Source: Pseudonocardia nigra (GTDB lineage Bacteria; Actinomycetota; Actinomycetes; Mycobacteriales; Pseudonocardiaceae). Taken from it: DNA of 54,075 bases. This document shows positions 17,259-25,892 of this stretch, piece by piece; position 1 is the stretch's first letter; each line of letters begins with the position of its first letter. The notes under the pieces are model-generated. The model was not told the origin of the DNA, ran no database searches, and saw only the letters and a list, made by a program, of their open reading frames with translations. The stretch spans positions 1-54,075 of the forward strand of contig NZ_JAHKRK010000028.1 of the NCBI RefSeq assembly GCF_019396355.1. The letters are read 5' to 3'. The translations under genes were made by a program, and so were the position numbers.

Positions 17259-18489
17259 CCTGGGCCTGCCGCAGCGCGTCCTGCGGGCTGGCGCCGCCGG
17301 TGATCGCGGTCTGCACCGCCGTGTAGATCTTGGTGGCGGCCGCCGGCCACTCCTCGCCGAGCTTGCCGGTGCGCGCCCTGGCCGTCTGCACCGCCTCGGT
17401 GAACGCGGCCATCTCCGGCACCTGCGCCACGAACTCCTCGCGCAGCGCCGTCTTCGTGGGCACGGTGGTCCGCTGCGTCGCCAGCGCCATCTGGTTCTCG
17501 TCGGTGTTCAGGCACTCGACGATCTGCGCGGCCTTGGTCTGCCGTGCCTCGTCACCGGCCCGCGGGATCGTCCACGTCTCCCCGCCCAGCGGCGCGACGA
17601 GCGTGTCACCCGCCTGCGGCACCGGGATCGGGACGACGCCGTACCCCAGGTCGGGGGCGTTCTCGGCGAGCACCGGGAACTGCCACGGGCCGTTGACCAT
17701 CATCGCGGCGTTGCCCGCCATGAACTGCTCGTTGACGTCCGACTGGCCCCAGTTCAGCACCGACCGCGACGCCGAGCCCGAGTTCACGAGATCGACCCAC
17801 AGCTGCAGGGCCTCGGCCACCTGGGGGCTGGCCAGGTCGGTCTCGTCGCCACCGTTGCTCCACATGAACGGCAGGAACTGCCACGTCCCCTCGTAGGTCG
17901 CGGCCGCGGAGAAGGCGACGCCGTACCGGTCGCCCTGGGTGAGGGCCGCGGCCGCGGTCTTCAGCTCCTCCCACGTGGTCGGCGGCGCCACGCCGGCCTC
18001 GGCCAGCATGGCCTCGTTGTAGAACAGGCCGATCGTGTTGGTGACCGGCTGCAGGCCGTAGACCTCGCCCTCGTAGGTCGACGCGTTGACGACGCCCTCG
18101 GCGTACCCCTCCGCCGACAGCCCGAAGTCGGCGATCGGCGCGAGCGCGCCGGTGGCCGCGATCTGCTGGAGGTCCGGGTTGTCGAGCATGAGGACGTCCG
18201 GCAGCGTGCGCGACGACGCCTGCTGCAGCACCTTGGCGATGAGGGTGTCGCCCGGGATGCTCTCCCGCTCGATCGTCACCCCGATCTGCCGGCCGCACTC
18301 CTCGAGCGTCGTCTGGTAGACCGTGTTGTCGGGCTCGTTGTTGTAGTAGTCGAGCACGCGGAGGCTCGTCACCTCCCCCGAGCTCGCCTCGCCACCGCCC
18401 CCGCCACACGCGGTCAGCGCCAGTGGCGCCGTCAGCGCCAGGGCGATCGCCAGCCGGGTCCTGCGCAGAACCGCTCCTCGTCGAGCCAC
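17251..18489 (-). CDS. Sugar-binding lipoprotein of the thu-like ABC importer
   Basis: The 412-aa protein has a lipoprotein signal peptide with lipobox LTAC at about residues 25-28, then a Gly-rich linker, and a cluster-1 sugar-binding fold (TNTIGLFYNEAMLAEAGVAPP, NAAMMVNGPWQFPV). It starts at GTG 18489 with GAGGAG about 7 nt upstream. It is the first gene of the leftward transport/ThuA/oxidoreductase operon. A palindromic operator lies 22 bp before its start, so LacI control is likely. The ligand is probably an alpha-linked disaccharide, from the company it keeps. Confidence 0.92.
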   Translation of the reverse strand: MARRGAVLRRTRLAIALALTAPLALTACGGGGGEASSGEVTSLRVLDYYNNEPDNTVYQTTLEECGRQIGVTIERESIPGDTLIAKVLQQASSRTLPDVLMLDNPDLQQIAATGALAPIADFGLSAEGYAEGVVNASTYEGEVYGLQPVTNTIGLFYNEAMLAEAGVAPPTTWEELKTAAAALTQGDRYGVAFSAAATYEGTWQFLPFMWSNGGDETDLASPQVAEALQLWVDLVNSGSASRSVLNWGQSDVNEQFMAGNAAMMVNGPWQFPVLAENAPDLGYGVVPIPVPQAGDTLVAPLGGETWTIPRAGDEARQTKAAQIVECLNTDENQMALATQRTTVPTKTALREEFVAQVPEMAAFTEAVQTARARTGKLGEEWPAAATKIYTAVQTAITGGASPQDALRQAQDG

Positions 18490-18511
18490 GTCCGCTCCTC
18501 TCGTCGTGCTG

Positions 18512-18525
18512 TCGATACGTATCGA
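18512..18525. promoter_or_regulatory. LacI-type operator before the SBP gene
   Basis: TCGATACGTATCGA is a perfect 14-bp palindrome 22 bp upstream of the SBP start. An almost identical site (one change) lies 23 bp upstream of the lacI start at 19603-19616, and the shared extended motif is GTCGATACGYATCGATTG. The pairing of the site with both genes indicates one local regulator. Confidence 0.85.
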
Positions 18526-18562
18526 TTGCGGGCCTGCCGGAACGCGCCGGGAGGCCGGTCGG

Positions 18563-19579
18563 TCAGCCGGTCGGGATGGTCGTCCGCCGCCGGGCCAGCC
18601 GGGGTTCCACCAGCTCGACGGTCGGCACGGCAGGTTCCCGGCTGCGGTCCAGCAGCCGGAACAGGGTCTGCATCGCCCGCCGCGAGACGTCCCGCGGTTC
18701 GAGCGACACGTTCGTGACGGGCGGCTCGCCGGCCTCCGCCGCGTCGTCGGTGCACAGCCCGATCAGTGACAGGTCCCGGCCCGGGACGAGCCCGCGCCGG
18801 CCGATCCCGTGCAGCAGCGCCGGGATCGCCTGCGAGTTCGGGACGACGAGCGCCGGCCGGTCGCCCCCGCGCGCCAACGCCTCCTCGAGCGCCGCCTCGG
18901 CGCCCGCGCGGCCCGGCGCCACCGGGGCGACGATCTCGTGGTGGATGCCCCGCTCGGCCGCCTCCGCGGCGAACCCCCGCTGGAACCGCCGGACGAAGTT
19001 CACGTCGCGGGCGATCACCTCGGCCGAGTGCCCGATGACGACGACCCGGTCGTGTCCGATGGCGGCGAGCTCGGCGGCGGCCATCCGGCCCGCCCGCGGG
19101 AAGTCGAGGTCGACGCACGGCAGGCCGGCCGGGTCGTCCGGGACGCCGATGAGGATCACCGGGACGCCGAGCGCCGCTGCGACGGGGATGCGCGCGTCCT
19201 CGGCCTCGATGTCCATCATCACGATCGCGTCGCAGAGCGAACGGCCCGCCAGGCGGCTCAGCCCGGCCGATCCCTCGTCGGCGGTGACCAGCAGGACGTC
19301 GTAGTCCTCGGCGCGGGCGCAGTTGGCGATCGACTCGATGAACGGCAGCAGCCCGGAGGTGTCGGCGCCGGGGGCGAACGGCACGACCAGGCCGATCACC
19401 TGCGTGCGCTGGCTGGCAAGGGCCCTGGCGCCGGCGTTGGGCTGGTAGGTCAGCTGCTCGATCGCGGCCTCGACGCGCCGGCGGGTCTCCGCCGAGATCG
19501 AGCGGCGGCCGCTCATCACGTAGGAGACCGTGCTCTGCGAGACCCCGGCGAGGCGGGCGACGTCCCGGCTGGTGACCAT
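18563..19579 (-). CDS. LacI family transcriptional regulator of the thu-like operon
   Basis: The 338-aa protein starts at ATG 19579 with GGAGGTGGG upstream. The N-terminal HTH is TSRDVARLAGVSQSTVSYVM (residues 3-22) with hinge region YQPNAGARALASQRT, followed by a periplasmic-binding-protein-like effector domain. It is transcribed leftward just upstream of the SBP gene. Operator-like palindromes sit before both genes, so it probably represses itself and the operon until a sugar binds. In Sinorhizobium, ThuR of the trehalose operon is also LacI-type, which supports the assignment. Confidence 0.92.
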   Translation of the reverse strand: MVTSRDVARLAGVSQSTVSYVMSGRRSISAETRRRVEAAIEQLTYQPNAGARALASQRTQVIGLVVPFAPGADTSGLLPFIESIANCARAEDYDVLLVTADEGSAGLSRLAGRSLCDAIVMMDIEAEDARIPVAAALGVPVILIGVPDDPAGLPCVDLDFPRAGRMAAAELAAIGHDRVVVIGHSAEVIARDVNFVRRFQRGFAAEAAERGIHHEIVAPVAPGRAGAEAALEEALARGGDRPALVVPNSQAIPALLHGIGRRGLVPGRDLSLIGLCTDDAAEAGEPPVTNVSLEPRDVSRRAMQTLFRLLDRSREPAVPTVELVEPRLARRRTTIPTG

Positions 19580-19602
19580 CTGCCCACCTCCTCGGTCGCG
19601 CG

Positions 19603-19616
19603 TCGATACGCATCGA
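19603..19616. promoter_or_regulatory. LacI-type operator before lacI (autoregulation)
   Basis: TCGATACGCATCGA differs by one base from the perfect palindrome at 18512-18525. It lies 23 bp upstream of the lacI start. Both sites are followed by TTG on the same side, making an asymmetric 18-bp shared motif. Confidence 0.82.
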
Positions 19617-19740
19617 TTGGGCCGGGACGGTAGCCACTGCTCACCCCGGCGCGCAAGACCCCGCCGGCGATCCGCCGCGTGCCGAATGACAGGAAAGACG
19701 GATCCGGCCACCCCGAACCGCCCCGGACACCTGCCACTTC

Positions 19741-20627
19741 TCAGGGACGCGGACCGACCGGTTCGCGACGCACCCCGGCGAGGGCGACGGTGCCGCAGGC
19801 GACCAGCACGGCCAGCGCAGCCGCCGATGTCGCCGTCGGGATCGCCGGCGCGGCGAGCGGCGACCAGCCCACGGCCGACTCGATGATCACGACCGCGAGG
19901 AGCACTGCGTACGCCGCCGTCGCGAGCCCCACCAGCCGGACCCGCCGCCGCTCGCTCCAGGGGTACGGCGCCGAGCAGCCGGGCGAGGGCGGGCAGCACC
20001 AGGATCGCGTGCATCGCCACCGCGTGCGCCGGCTTGAGCGCCCCCGCCGTGTCGTAGGCGAGCTGCGGGTTCCCGGCGCGCACCGCCGTCACCCCGCGCG
20101 CGATCATCACGGCACCGACCGCCAGCGCCACCAGCAAACCGAACAGGCCGGCCCGAAGCGCCAGCCGCATGCTCGGCGGGACCTCCCCGGCGCCGGCGAG
20201 CGCGGCACCGGCGAACGCCAGCACGGTCAGGATGATCACGCCGCCGCCGGCGGCCAGCGTCATCGACACGGCCGAGTCGATGCTCGTCGCGAAGTTGAAG
20301 TGCGACGGCACCCCCGCGCCACGCCTGCATGCTGACCAGGGCGGTCTCCAGCACGGACACGGCCGTGAACACGCCGAGCAGGAGGGCCCGCACGCGCGGC
20401 CGCACGGTGAGGAACGACGTGGCCCAGGCGACCGTCACCAGGGTCAGCCCGAAGGAGAGCCCGAACGTGACCGCTTTGCGTAGCGACACCGGCCCCTCCC
20501 ACGAGCCGCCCGACCCGACCAGCACCCCGACGTGCACCAGGCCGCTGCCGAGCAGCACCGACCCGATCACGTACGCGACGCGCTCCACCGGCCGCGCGCC
20601 GTCCCAGAAGCCCCGGACCAGATCCAT
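19741..20627 (-). pseudogene. Multi-TM membrane protein with two frameshifts
   Basis: Three minus-strand pieces form one protein. ATG 20627 opens MDLVRGFWDGARPVERVAYV and runs to ALVSMQAWRG. The reading then continues in another frame as VPSHFNFATSIDSAVSMTLA through several membrane helices to LPALARLLGA. A third frame gives WSERRRVRLVGLATAAYAVL to the stop at 19741. The first shift coincides with a run of five C (20311-20315), the second with a GGGG run near 19961. Removing one base from each restores a protein of about 295 aa with roughly eight helices. It is either a decayed gene or two homopolymer errors; I do not recognise the function. Confidence 0.7.
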
Positions 20628-20731
20628 GCGGCGACGGTAAGTCCGCGCCCGCACGGTGCGCGTCCCCTCGGCGGAGGCTCCCGCGCTACCTCCTGCGGAG
20701 TACGCCGGCTCGCCGCGCTGCCCGCCCGGTC

Positions 20732-20782
20732 GCAGCAAGGTGGCTTTGCTGCCGCCCAGTGGCAGTAAAGCCACCTTGCTGC
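20732..20782. repeat. 22-bp inverted repeat, second copy of a dispersed hairpin
   Basis: Positions 20732-20753 pair with 20761-20782 over 22 bp (21 Watson-Crick plus one G-T wobble) around a 7-nt loop. The arms share the core GCAGCAAAGCCAC/GTGGCTTTGCTGC with the hairpin at 13499-13549. It lies just upstream of the operators of the second sugar operon, where it can insulate that promoter. Confidence 0.8.
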
Positions 20783-20796
20783 AGTTCCGGCGTGCG

Positions 20797-20810
20797 TGAC
20801 AGCGCTGTCA
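20797..20810. promoter_or_regulatory. Upstream LacI-type operator of the beta-glucoside operon
   Basis: TGACAGCGCTGTCA is a perfect 14-bp palindrome. An identical copy begins 56 bp downstream at 20853, a spacing that would allow a tetrameric or looping LacI-type repressor to hold both. The likely regulator is the LacI gene at the end of the same operon. Confidence 0.82.
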
Positions 20811-20851
20811 ACAGCTGGGCGACTGGGGAAAGCTTCCTACGGCGGGAGGGC

Positions 20852-20880
20852 TTGACAGCGCTGTCATGGCGCGGAACACT
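20852..20880 (+). promoter_or_regulatory. Promoter with embedded second operator
   Basis: A -35 hexamer TTGACA (20852-20857) and a -10-like AACACT (20875-20880) are 17 bp apart. The second TGACAGCGCTGTCA palindrome (20853-20866) overlaps the -35, so bound repressor would block RNA polymerase. Transcription would start about 85 nt before the SBP ATG. Confidence 0.7.
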
Positions 20881-20973
20881 CCCGTCACCTTCCGGTCACC
20901 CATCCGATGCCTGAGCACGACGGGTCGCCTCAGCCGGGCCGCCCGCTCCGTTCCCTGTTGCCAGGAGGCACGC

Positions 20974-22263
20974 ATGAGCCTTGTATCGCGTCGCACGATC
21001 CTGAGGGCGACGGCCGGCGGCATCGCCGGCCTCGGCGCCGCCTCGTTGCTCGCCGGCTGCGGCGGCAGCGGTGGTGGTTCCGGCGGCGGCGGCAAGGCGA
21101 CCGTCCGCATGTGGACCTGGTACACCCAGCAGCAGGAGATCTTCCCGCAGCTGATCAGCGAGTTCGAGGCCGCCCACCCGAACATCACGGTGGAGAACCG
21201 GATGTTCGGCGACACCAACGCCTATCTCCCCGCCCTGCAGGCCGCCGTGGCGGGCGGCGACCCGCCGGAGATCTTCGCGCCGCACGTGCTGGCCCTGCAG
21301 TACGGCAACGCGGGCATCTCGGCAGACCTCGGCAAGGACCTGGGCCCGGACTTCACCGCCGACTTCTTCGAGTCGGCCAACCAGGAGTACACCGACAACG
21401 GCAAGCAGTACGCGCTGGGCTGGATGGCGCAGACGTTCGGCATCTTCTACAACCCGGCGCTGCTCCAGCAGGCGGGCGTCACCGAGCCCGAGACCTGGGA
21501 CGACCTGCTCGCCGCATCGCTCGCGGTCAAGGAGCGCACGGGCAAGATCGGCACCGTGTTCGCGAACAACCCGGGCACCAACGGGCTGGACCTGTTCCTG
21601 CCGATGCTCACCCAGCTCACCGACGACCCGACGTTCATGCTGCGGCTCGACAAGCTCGACGGCGTCACCTGGGAGCACCCGGTGGTCGTCGAAGGCCTCG
21701 GCGTGCTCGACGAGCTCGTGCGGGGCGGCGCGTTCCAGGAGGGCATCAACGCCACCCAGACCAACCAGGCCGAGCAGCTGCTCTACACGGGCGAGGCCGC
21801 GATGTTGTTCATGGGCTCGTGGGTGCCCCAGGACTTCGTGAAGAGCGCTCCGCCGGAGTTCCTCCAGACCTACAAGGTGATGGAGACGCCCGCGATGACA
21901 CCGGGCGGGAAGCACTGGTGCGCCAACCAGGCGGGCGCCGGCCTGGCCGTCAGCGAGACGAGCCCGAACAAGGAGGCGGCACTGGAGTTCATCCGCTTCC
22001 TCTACGACACCGAGCGCTACGCCAAGGCGATGAACGACTCCAACAGCATGCCGTCCACCAAGTCGGCGGCCGAGCAGGTGAGCGACCCGGTGCTCCAGCA
22101 GATGACGTCGTGGCTGCTGGAGGGCAACGGCTGCCCGCACATCCTGTTCGGGCCGGGCTCCGCCGCCGCGGCCGACCCGCTCGCCGCGCTGATCGACGGT
22201 TCCATGACGCCGGCCGAGACGGCGTCGGCCATGCAGGCGGCGGTCGAGTCGGCAGGGGGCTGA
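20974..22263 (+). CDS. Tat-exported sugar-binding lipoprotein
   Basis: The 429-aa protein starts at ATG 20974 behind CAGGAGG; an upstream in-frame ATG at 20866 lies inside the operator and is rejected. The signal peptide has SRRTILRA (twin arginine) and lipobox LAGC, so it should be folded before export and lipid-anchored. The mature part is a cluster-1 solute-binding protein (MWTWYTQQQEIFPQLISEFE, GWMAQTFGIFYNPALLQQAG). It leads an operon of two permeases, VOC, aldo/keto reductase, GH1 and LacI genes. The ligand is probably a beta-glucoside, judged from the downstream GH1 gene. Confidence 0.93.
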   Translation: MSLVSRRTILRATAGGIAGLGAASLLAGCGGSGGGSGGGGKATVRMWTWYTQQQEIFPQLISEFEAAHPNITVENRMFGDTNAYLPALQAAVAGGDPPEIFAPHVLALQYGNAGISADLGKDLGPDFTADFFESANQEYTDNGKQYALGWMAQTFGIFYNPALLQQAGVTEPETWDDLLAASLAVKERTGKIGTVFANNPGTNGLDLFLPMLTQLTDDPTFMLRLDKLDGVTWEHPVVVEGLGVLDELVRGGAFQEGINATQTNQAEQLLYTGEAAMLFMGSWVPQDFVKSAPPEFLQTYKVMETPAMTPGGKHWCANQAGAGLAVSETSPNKEAALEFIRFLYDTERYAKAMNDSNSMPSTKSAAEQVSDPVLQQMTSWLLEGNGCPHILFGPGSAAAADPLAALIDGSMTPAETASAMQAAVESAGG

Positions 22264-22264
22264 C

Positions 22265-23203
22265 GTGGCCATGACCGTCACGCGCGCCCGACCGCCGGCG
22301 TCGCCGCTGCGCCGGACCGAGCGGCGCGTCGGCTACCTGTTCGTGCTGCCCACCGCCGCGCTGTTCGTCGCGTTCGTCGGCTGGCCGATCGCGCACTCGG
22401 TGTACCTGAGCCTCACCTCGTGGAGCGGCTTCGGCGTCCCGCGCTTCACCGGGATCGAGAACTACGCGCGGATGGCGGGCGACGACGTCTTCCGCACCGC
22501 GCTGGTGATCACCGTGGTGTTCACCGCCGTCACCACGGTGCTGCAGACCGTGCTGCCGATGCTCGTCGCCATCCTGATCAACGCGGGGTGGCGGCGGGCG
22601 GGCGTCGTCTTCCGCACGATCCTGTTCCTGCCGGGGATCATCTCGCTGGTCGTCACCGGCGTGCTGTGGCAGCTGATCTACGACCCCAACCTCGGCACGC
22701 TCAACGCCGTGCTCGGCGACCTGGGCCTCGAGTCGTGGCAGCAGCAGTGGCTCGGCGACCCGAACCTCGTCGTCCCGGCGATCGTCGTGGTCTCGCTGTG
22801 GCAGTCGCTCGGCCTCTACATGCTGATCTTCTTCGCCGGGCTGCAGGGCATCGATCCGACCCTGTACGAGGCGGCCCGGGTCGACGGCGCGAACGCGTGG
22901 CAGCGGCTGCGCCACGTCACCGTGCCGATGCTGCGCACGGTCACCGGCGTGGTCGTGGCGCTGAACCTCATCAACGGGTTCAAGACGTTCGACATCGTCT
23001 ACGTCATGACCCAGGGCGGGCCGAACCACAGCTCCGAGGTGCTCGGCACCTACCTCTACAGCCTGGCCTTCGGCAGCCTGTCCGGGTCGATCCCGCAGAT
23101 CGGCTACGCCACGGCCATCAGCATCGTCGTGATGGCGCTGTGCCTGGTGGCGGCCGTCGTCCAGTTCGCCGTCAACCGGAGGGCGACCGCACATGTCCGC
23201 TGA
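22265..23203 (+). CDS. Sugar ABC transporter permease (MalF type)
   Basis: The 312-aa permease has six helices from RVGYLFVLPTAALFVAFVGW. The EAA loop is [20 protein letters not shown], and MTQGGPNHSSEVLGTYLY precedes the last helices. GTG 22265 follows the SBP stop directly, and ATG 22271 is an alternative start. The 3' end overlaps the next permease by 11 bp, so production is coupled. Confidence 0.93.
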   Translation: MAMTVTRARPPASPLRRTERRVGYLFVLPTAALFVAFVGWPIAHSVYLSLTSWSGFGVPRFTGIENYARMAGDDVFRTALVITVVFTAVTTVLQTVLPMLVAILINAGWRRAGVVFRTILFLPGIISLVVTGVLWQLIYDPNLGTLNAVLGDLGLESWQQQWLGDPNLVVPAIVVVSLWQSLGLYMLIFFAGLQGIDPTLYEAARVDGANAWQRLRHVTVPMLRTVTGVVVALNLINGFKTFDIVYVMTQGGPNHSSEVLGTYLYSLAFGSLSGSIPQIGYATAISIVVMALCLVAAVVQFAVNRRATAHVR

Positions 23204-24086
23204 CACCGAGATCCGCCCGAGCGCACCGGTGGTCCGGACCCCGCCACCACAGCCCCGGACCGGACGCCCCGGCGTCGCCTCCCGGTCCGCAGGCTTCGTG
23301 GTGCTGCTGGTGCTCGCTGCGATGACGATCTTCCCGTTCACGTGGATGGTGCTGACGTCGCTCCGTCCGAGCAACACCGTGTTCGGCGGGTCGTTCCTGC
23401 CGGAGGAGTACTCGCTCGATGCCTACGGCGAGGCCTGGAACAGCATCGGCTTCGGCAGCCACTTCCTCAACAGCGTGGTGATCACCGTGGTCACCGTGGC
23501 GGGCACCCTGTTTCTCGCCACGCTGTCGGGCTACGCGTTCGCGATGCTGCGGTTCCCGCTGCGCAACACGATCTACTTCCTGCTGCTGTCCACGCTGATG
23601 ATGCCGGCGTCCGCCCTGATCATCCCGCTGTACCTGCAGCTGCGGAACCTGGGGCTGCTCGACTCCCGCTACGGACTCGTGCTGCTCTACATCGGCAGCT
23701 CCACCCCGTTCGCGATGTTCCTCATGCGCGCGTTCTTCGAGACGCTGCCGAAGGAGCTCATCGAGGCAGCGCGCGCCGACGGCGCAGGCGAGTTCACCGT
23801 GTTCTGGCGGGTGATGCTGCCCCTGGCCCGACCCGGCATCGCCACCGTCGTGATCTTCCAGTCGCTCTCGACGTGGAACGAGTTCCTCTACGCCAACACC
23901 GTCATCCAGAGTCCCGAGAAGCTGCCGCTGCAGCCGATCCTGTTCACCCTCACCGGCCAGTACGCCACGAACTGGCCGGTGCTCACCGCCGCGTTGACGA
24001 TGGCCGTGATCCCCGTGATCGTCGTCTACGTGCGGATGCAGCGGCAGTTCGTCGCCGGCATGACGCTCGGTGCTGTGAAGAACTGA
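23193..24086 (+). CDS. Sugar ABC transporter permease (MalG type)
   Basis: The 297-aa permease begins at ATG 23193 inside the previous gene. It has a Pro-rich cytosolic lead, the helix GFVVLLVLAAMTIFPFTWMV, and an EAA loop ELIEAARADGAGEFTVFWRV. It completes the importer with the upstream SBP and permease; no ATPase is encoded. Its last codons are followed by an imperfect 16-bp duplication of its own 3' end (24071-24086 and 24089-24104), which places a second copy of the end of the gene, now closed by TAA, just before the VOC gene. Confidence 0.93.
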   Translation: MSADTEIRPSAPVVRTPPPQPRTGRPGVASRSAGFVVLLVLAAMTIFPFTWMVLTSLRPSNTVFGGSFLPEEYSLDAYGEAWNSIGFGSHFLNSVVITVVTVAGTLFLATLSGYAFAMLRFPLRNTIYFLLLSTLMMPASALIIPLYLQLRNLGLLDSRYGLVLLYIGSSTPFAMFLMRAFFETLPKELIEAARADGAGEFTVFWRVMLPLARPGIATVVIFQSLSTWNEFLYANTVIQSPEKLPLQPILFTLTGQYATNWPVLTAALTMAVIPVIVVYVRMQRQFVAGMTLGAVKN

Positions 24087-24117
24087 AGTGCCGTGAAGAA
24101 CTAACGAAAGGCCCACC

Positions 24118-24939
24118 GTGCCCGTCTCCCCGATCCGCTTCGTCACGCTCAACGTGAGCGACCTCGACCGTTCGGTCGACTTCTACACCCGGCTGCTCGA
24201 CCTGACCCCGGTGCCCGCGCCCGAGCAGGACGGCCCACGGCAGGCGTGGCTGTCGGCCGGACCCACCGTGCTGCGCCTGTCCGAGGTCCCCGGCGGCCGG
24301 GCGAGCGCCTGGATCGGCGACGACCTGCAGCGCGGCTTCCGGCACATCGGGCTCAAGGTGGTGGACCTCGACGCGCGGGTGGAGCGGCTGCACGCCGAGG
24401 GCGTCCGGTTCCACCTCGAACCGCTCGACGCCGCCGGCGGCGTGCGCATCGCCTTCTTCTACGACCCCGACGGCGTGCTGCTCGAGTTCATCCAGGGCGA
24501 CCTGCAGTACGACGAGGTGTGGGACGAGGAGCTGGTGACGGCCGAGCGTGCGCAGCCGGTGCCGGCGGCACCGCGCTTCGACCACGTCGCCGTCACGGTC
24601 GACGAGCTGCAGGACACGCTGGGCTTCTACCGCTCGGCCCTCGGGTTCGGCGTCGCCGGGCGGCTCTTCCAGCCGCAGGACCCCCGCGGCTTCGAGATCA
24701 CCTACCTGCACGCCGCCGGCACCGTGCTGGAGGTGTTCACCTACGGCGCCGAGAAGCAGGACCCGCCGTGGCGGCCCGACGCCGACCTGCTCGGCTTCCG
24801 CGGCATCGGCGTCACCGAGGAGGACCCGGACGCGGTCGCCGACCGGCTGGCCGAAGCGGGCGCGAAGCGCGACGCGGCGAACCCGTGCCTGCTCGTCGAC
24901 CGCGACGGCCTGCCCGTCCTGGTGGAGGGCGTGCAGTGA
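24118..24939 (+). CDS. Two-domain VOC (glyoxalase/extradiol-type) metalloprotein
   Basis: The 273-aa protein has two vicinal-oxygen-chelate domains, about residues 5-130 and 150-272. Metal-ligand candidates in the second domain are His in FDHVAVTV and Glu in TVLEVFTYG. The first domain has FRHIGLKVVD and VLLEFIQGDL but Thr where the first strand usually has His (IRFVTLNV). GAAAGG precedes GTG 24118. It lies between the sugar importer and an aldo/keto reductase in one operon. VOC enzymes isomerise, dioxygenate or lyse small molecules, so processing of the sugar or the released aglycone is possible; the reaction is unknown. Confidence 0.85.
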   Translation: MPVSPIRFVTLNVSDLDRSVDFYTRLLDLTPVPAPEQDGPRQAWLSAGPTVLRLSEVPGGRASAWIGDDLQRGFRHIGLKVVDLDARVERLHAEGVRFHLEPLDAAGGVRIAFFYDPDGVLLEFIQGDLQYDEVWDEELVTAERAQPVPAAPRFDHVAVTVDELQDTLGFYRSALGFGVAGRLFQPQDPRGFEITYLHAAGTVLEVFTYGAEKQDPPWRPDADLLGFRGIGVTEEDPDAVADRLAEAGAKRDAANPCLLVDRDGLPVLVEGVQ

Positions 24940-25892
24940 ACGACGACTGGCTGCGCCCGCTCGGGAAGACCGGTCTCACGGTCTCCGCGGTGTGCGCGGG
25001 CGGCAGCGGGATCGGCGGGATGCCGCAGGTCTTCGGCTACGACACCCCGGCCGAGCGCGGCATCGCCACGGCGGCCCGCGTTCTCGCCGGGCCGATCGCG
25101 TTCCTGGACACGTCCAACGGCTACAGCGGCGGCGAGAGCGAGCGGCGGATCGGGGCGGCCGTCGCGCAGGCGGGCGGGCTGCCGGACGGGTTCGTGCTCG
25201 CCACCAAGGTCGATCGCGACGCCTCCGGCGACTTCTCCGGCGCCCGCGTCCGTCGCTCGCTGGAGGAGAGCCTCGAGCGGCTCGGTCTGGACCGCGTCCC
25301 GCTGCTGTACCTGCACGACCCCGAGCACATCTCCTTCGACGAGGGCATGGCCGCGGGCGGGCCCGTCGAGGAACTGCTGCGGATCCGCGACGAGGGGCTC
25401 GCCGAGCACCTCGGCGTGGCGGGTGGTCCCGTCGCGCTGATGGACCGCTACCTCGGCACCGGGGCGTTCGAGGTGCTGCTCACCCACAACCGGTACACGC
25501 TGCTCGACCGCTCGGCCGACGCGCTGCTCACCGGCGCCGTCGAGCGGGGGGTGGCGGTCGTCAACGCGGCGTGCTTCGGCGGCGGGATCCTCGCCAAGGG
25601 CGCGGCGGCGACGGGCAAGTACGCCTACCGGGAGGCCCACCCCGAGGTGCTGGCCGCGGTGCGCGGCATGGAGGACGCGTGCGCCCGGCACGGCGTTCCG
25701 CTCGCCGCGGCCGCCCTGCAGTTCTCGATGCGGGACGAGCGCATCTCCTCCACCGTCGTCGGCTTCTCCCGCCCGGAACGCGTGGACGAGGTGGTGCGGC
25801 AGGCGACCATGGACATCCCCCCGGCGCTCTGGCCCGAGCTGGAGCGCCTGCTTCCGACCCCCGACCACTGGCTGGAAGGATCCACGGCGTGA
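24936..25892 (+). CDS. Aldo/keto reductase (aldose dehydrogenase-like)
   Basis: The 318-aa NAD(P)H-dependent TIM barrel starts at GTG 24936 overlapping the VOC stop (GTGA). The AKR tetrad is readable: Asp and Tyr in FLDTSNGYSGGESE, Lys in VLATKVDRD and His in LYLHDPEH. The opening LRPLGKTGLTVSAVCAGGSG and the general length fit the L-fucose/D-threo-aldose 1-dehydrogenase branch. It ends overlapping the GH1 start. In this operon it probably oxidises or reduces the sugar released by the beta-glucosidase, or a keto-sugar made by its neighbours; direction is not predictable. Confidence 0.9.
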   Translation: MNDDWLRPLGKTGLTVSAVCAGGSGIGGMPQVFGYDTPAERGIATAARVLAGPIAFLDTSNGYSGGESERRIGAAVAQAGGLPDGFVLATKVDRDASGDFSGARVRRSLEESLERLGLDRVPLLYLHDPEHISFDEGMAAGGPVEELLRIRDEGLAEHLGVAGGPVALMDRYLGTGAFEVLLTHNRYTLLDRSADALLTGAVERGVAVVNAACFGGGILAKGAAATGKYAYREAHPEVLAAVRGMEDACARHGVPLAAAALQFSMRDERISSTVVGFSRPERVDEVVRQATMDIPPALWPELERLLPTPDHWLEGSTA

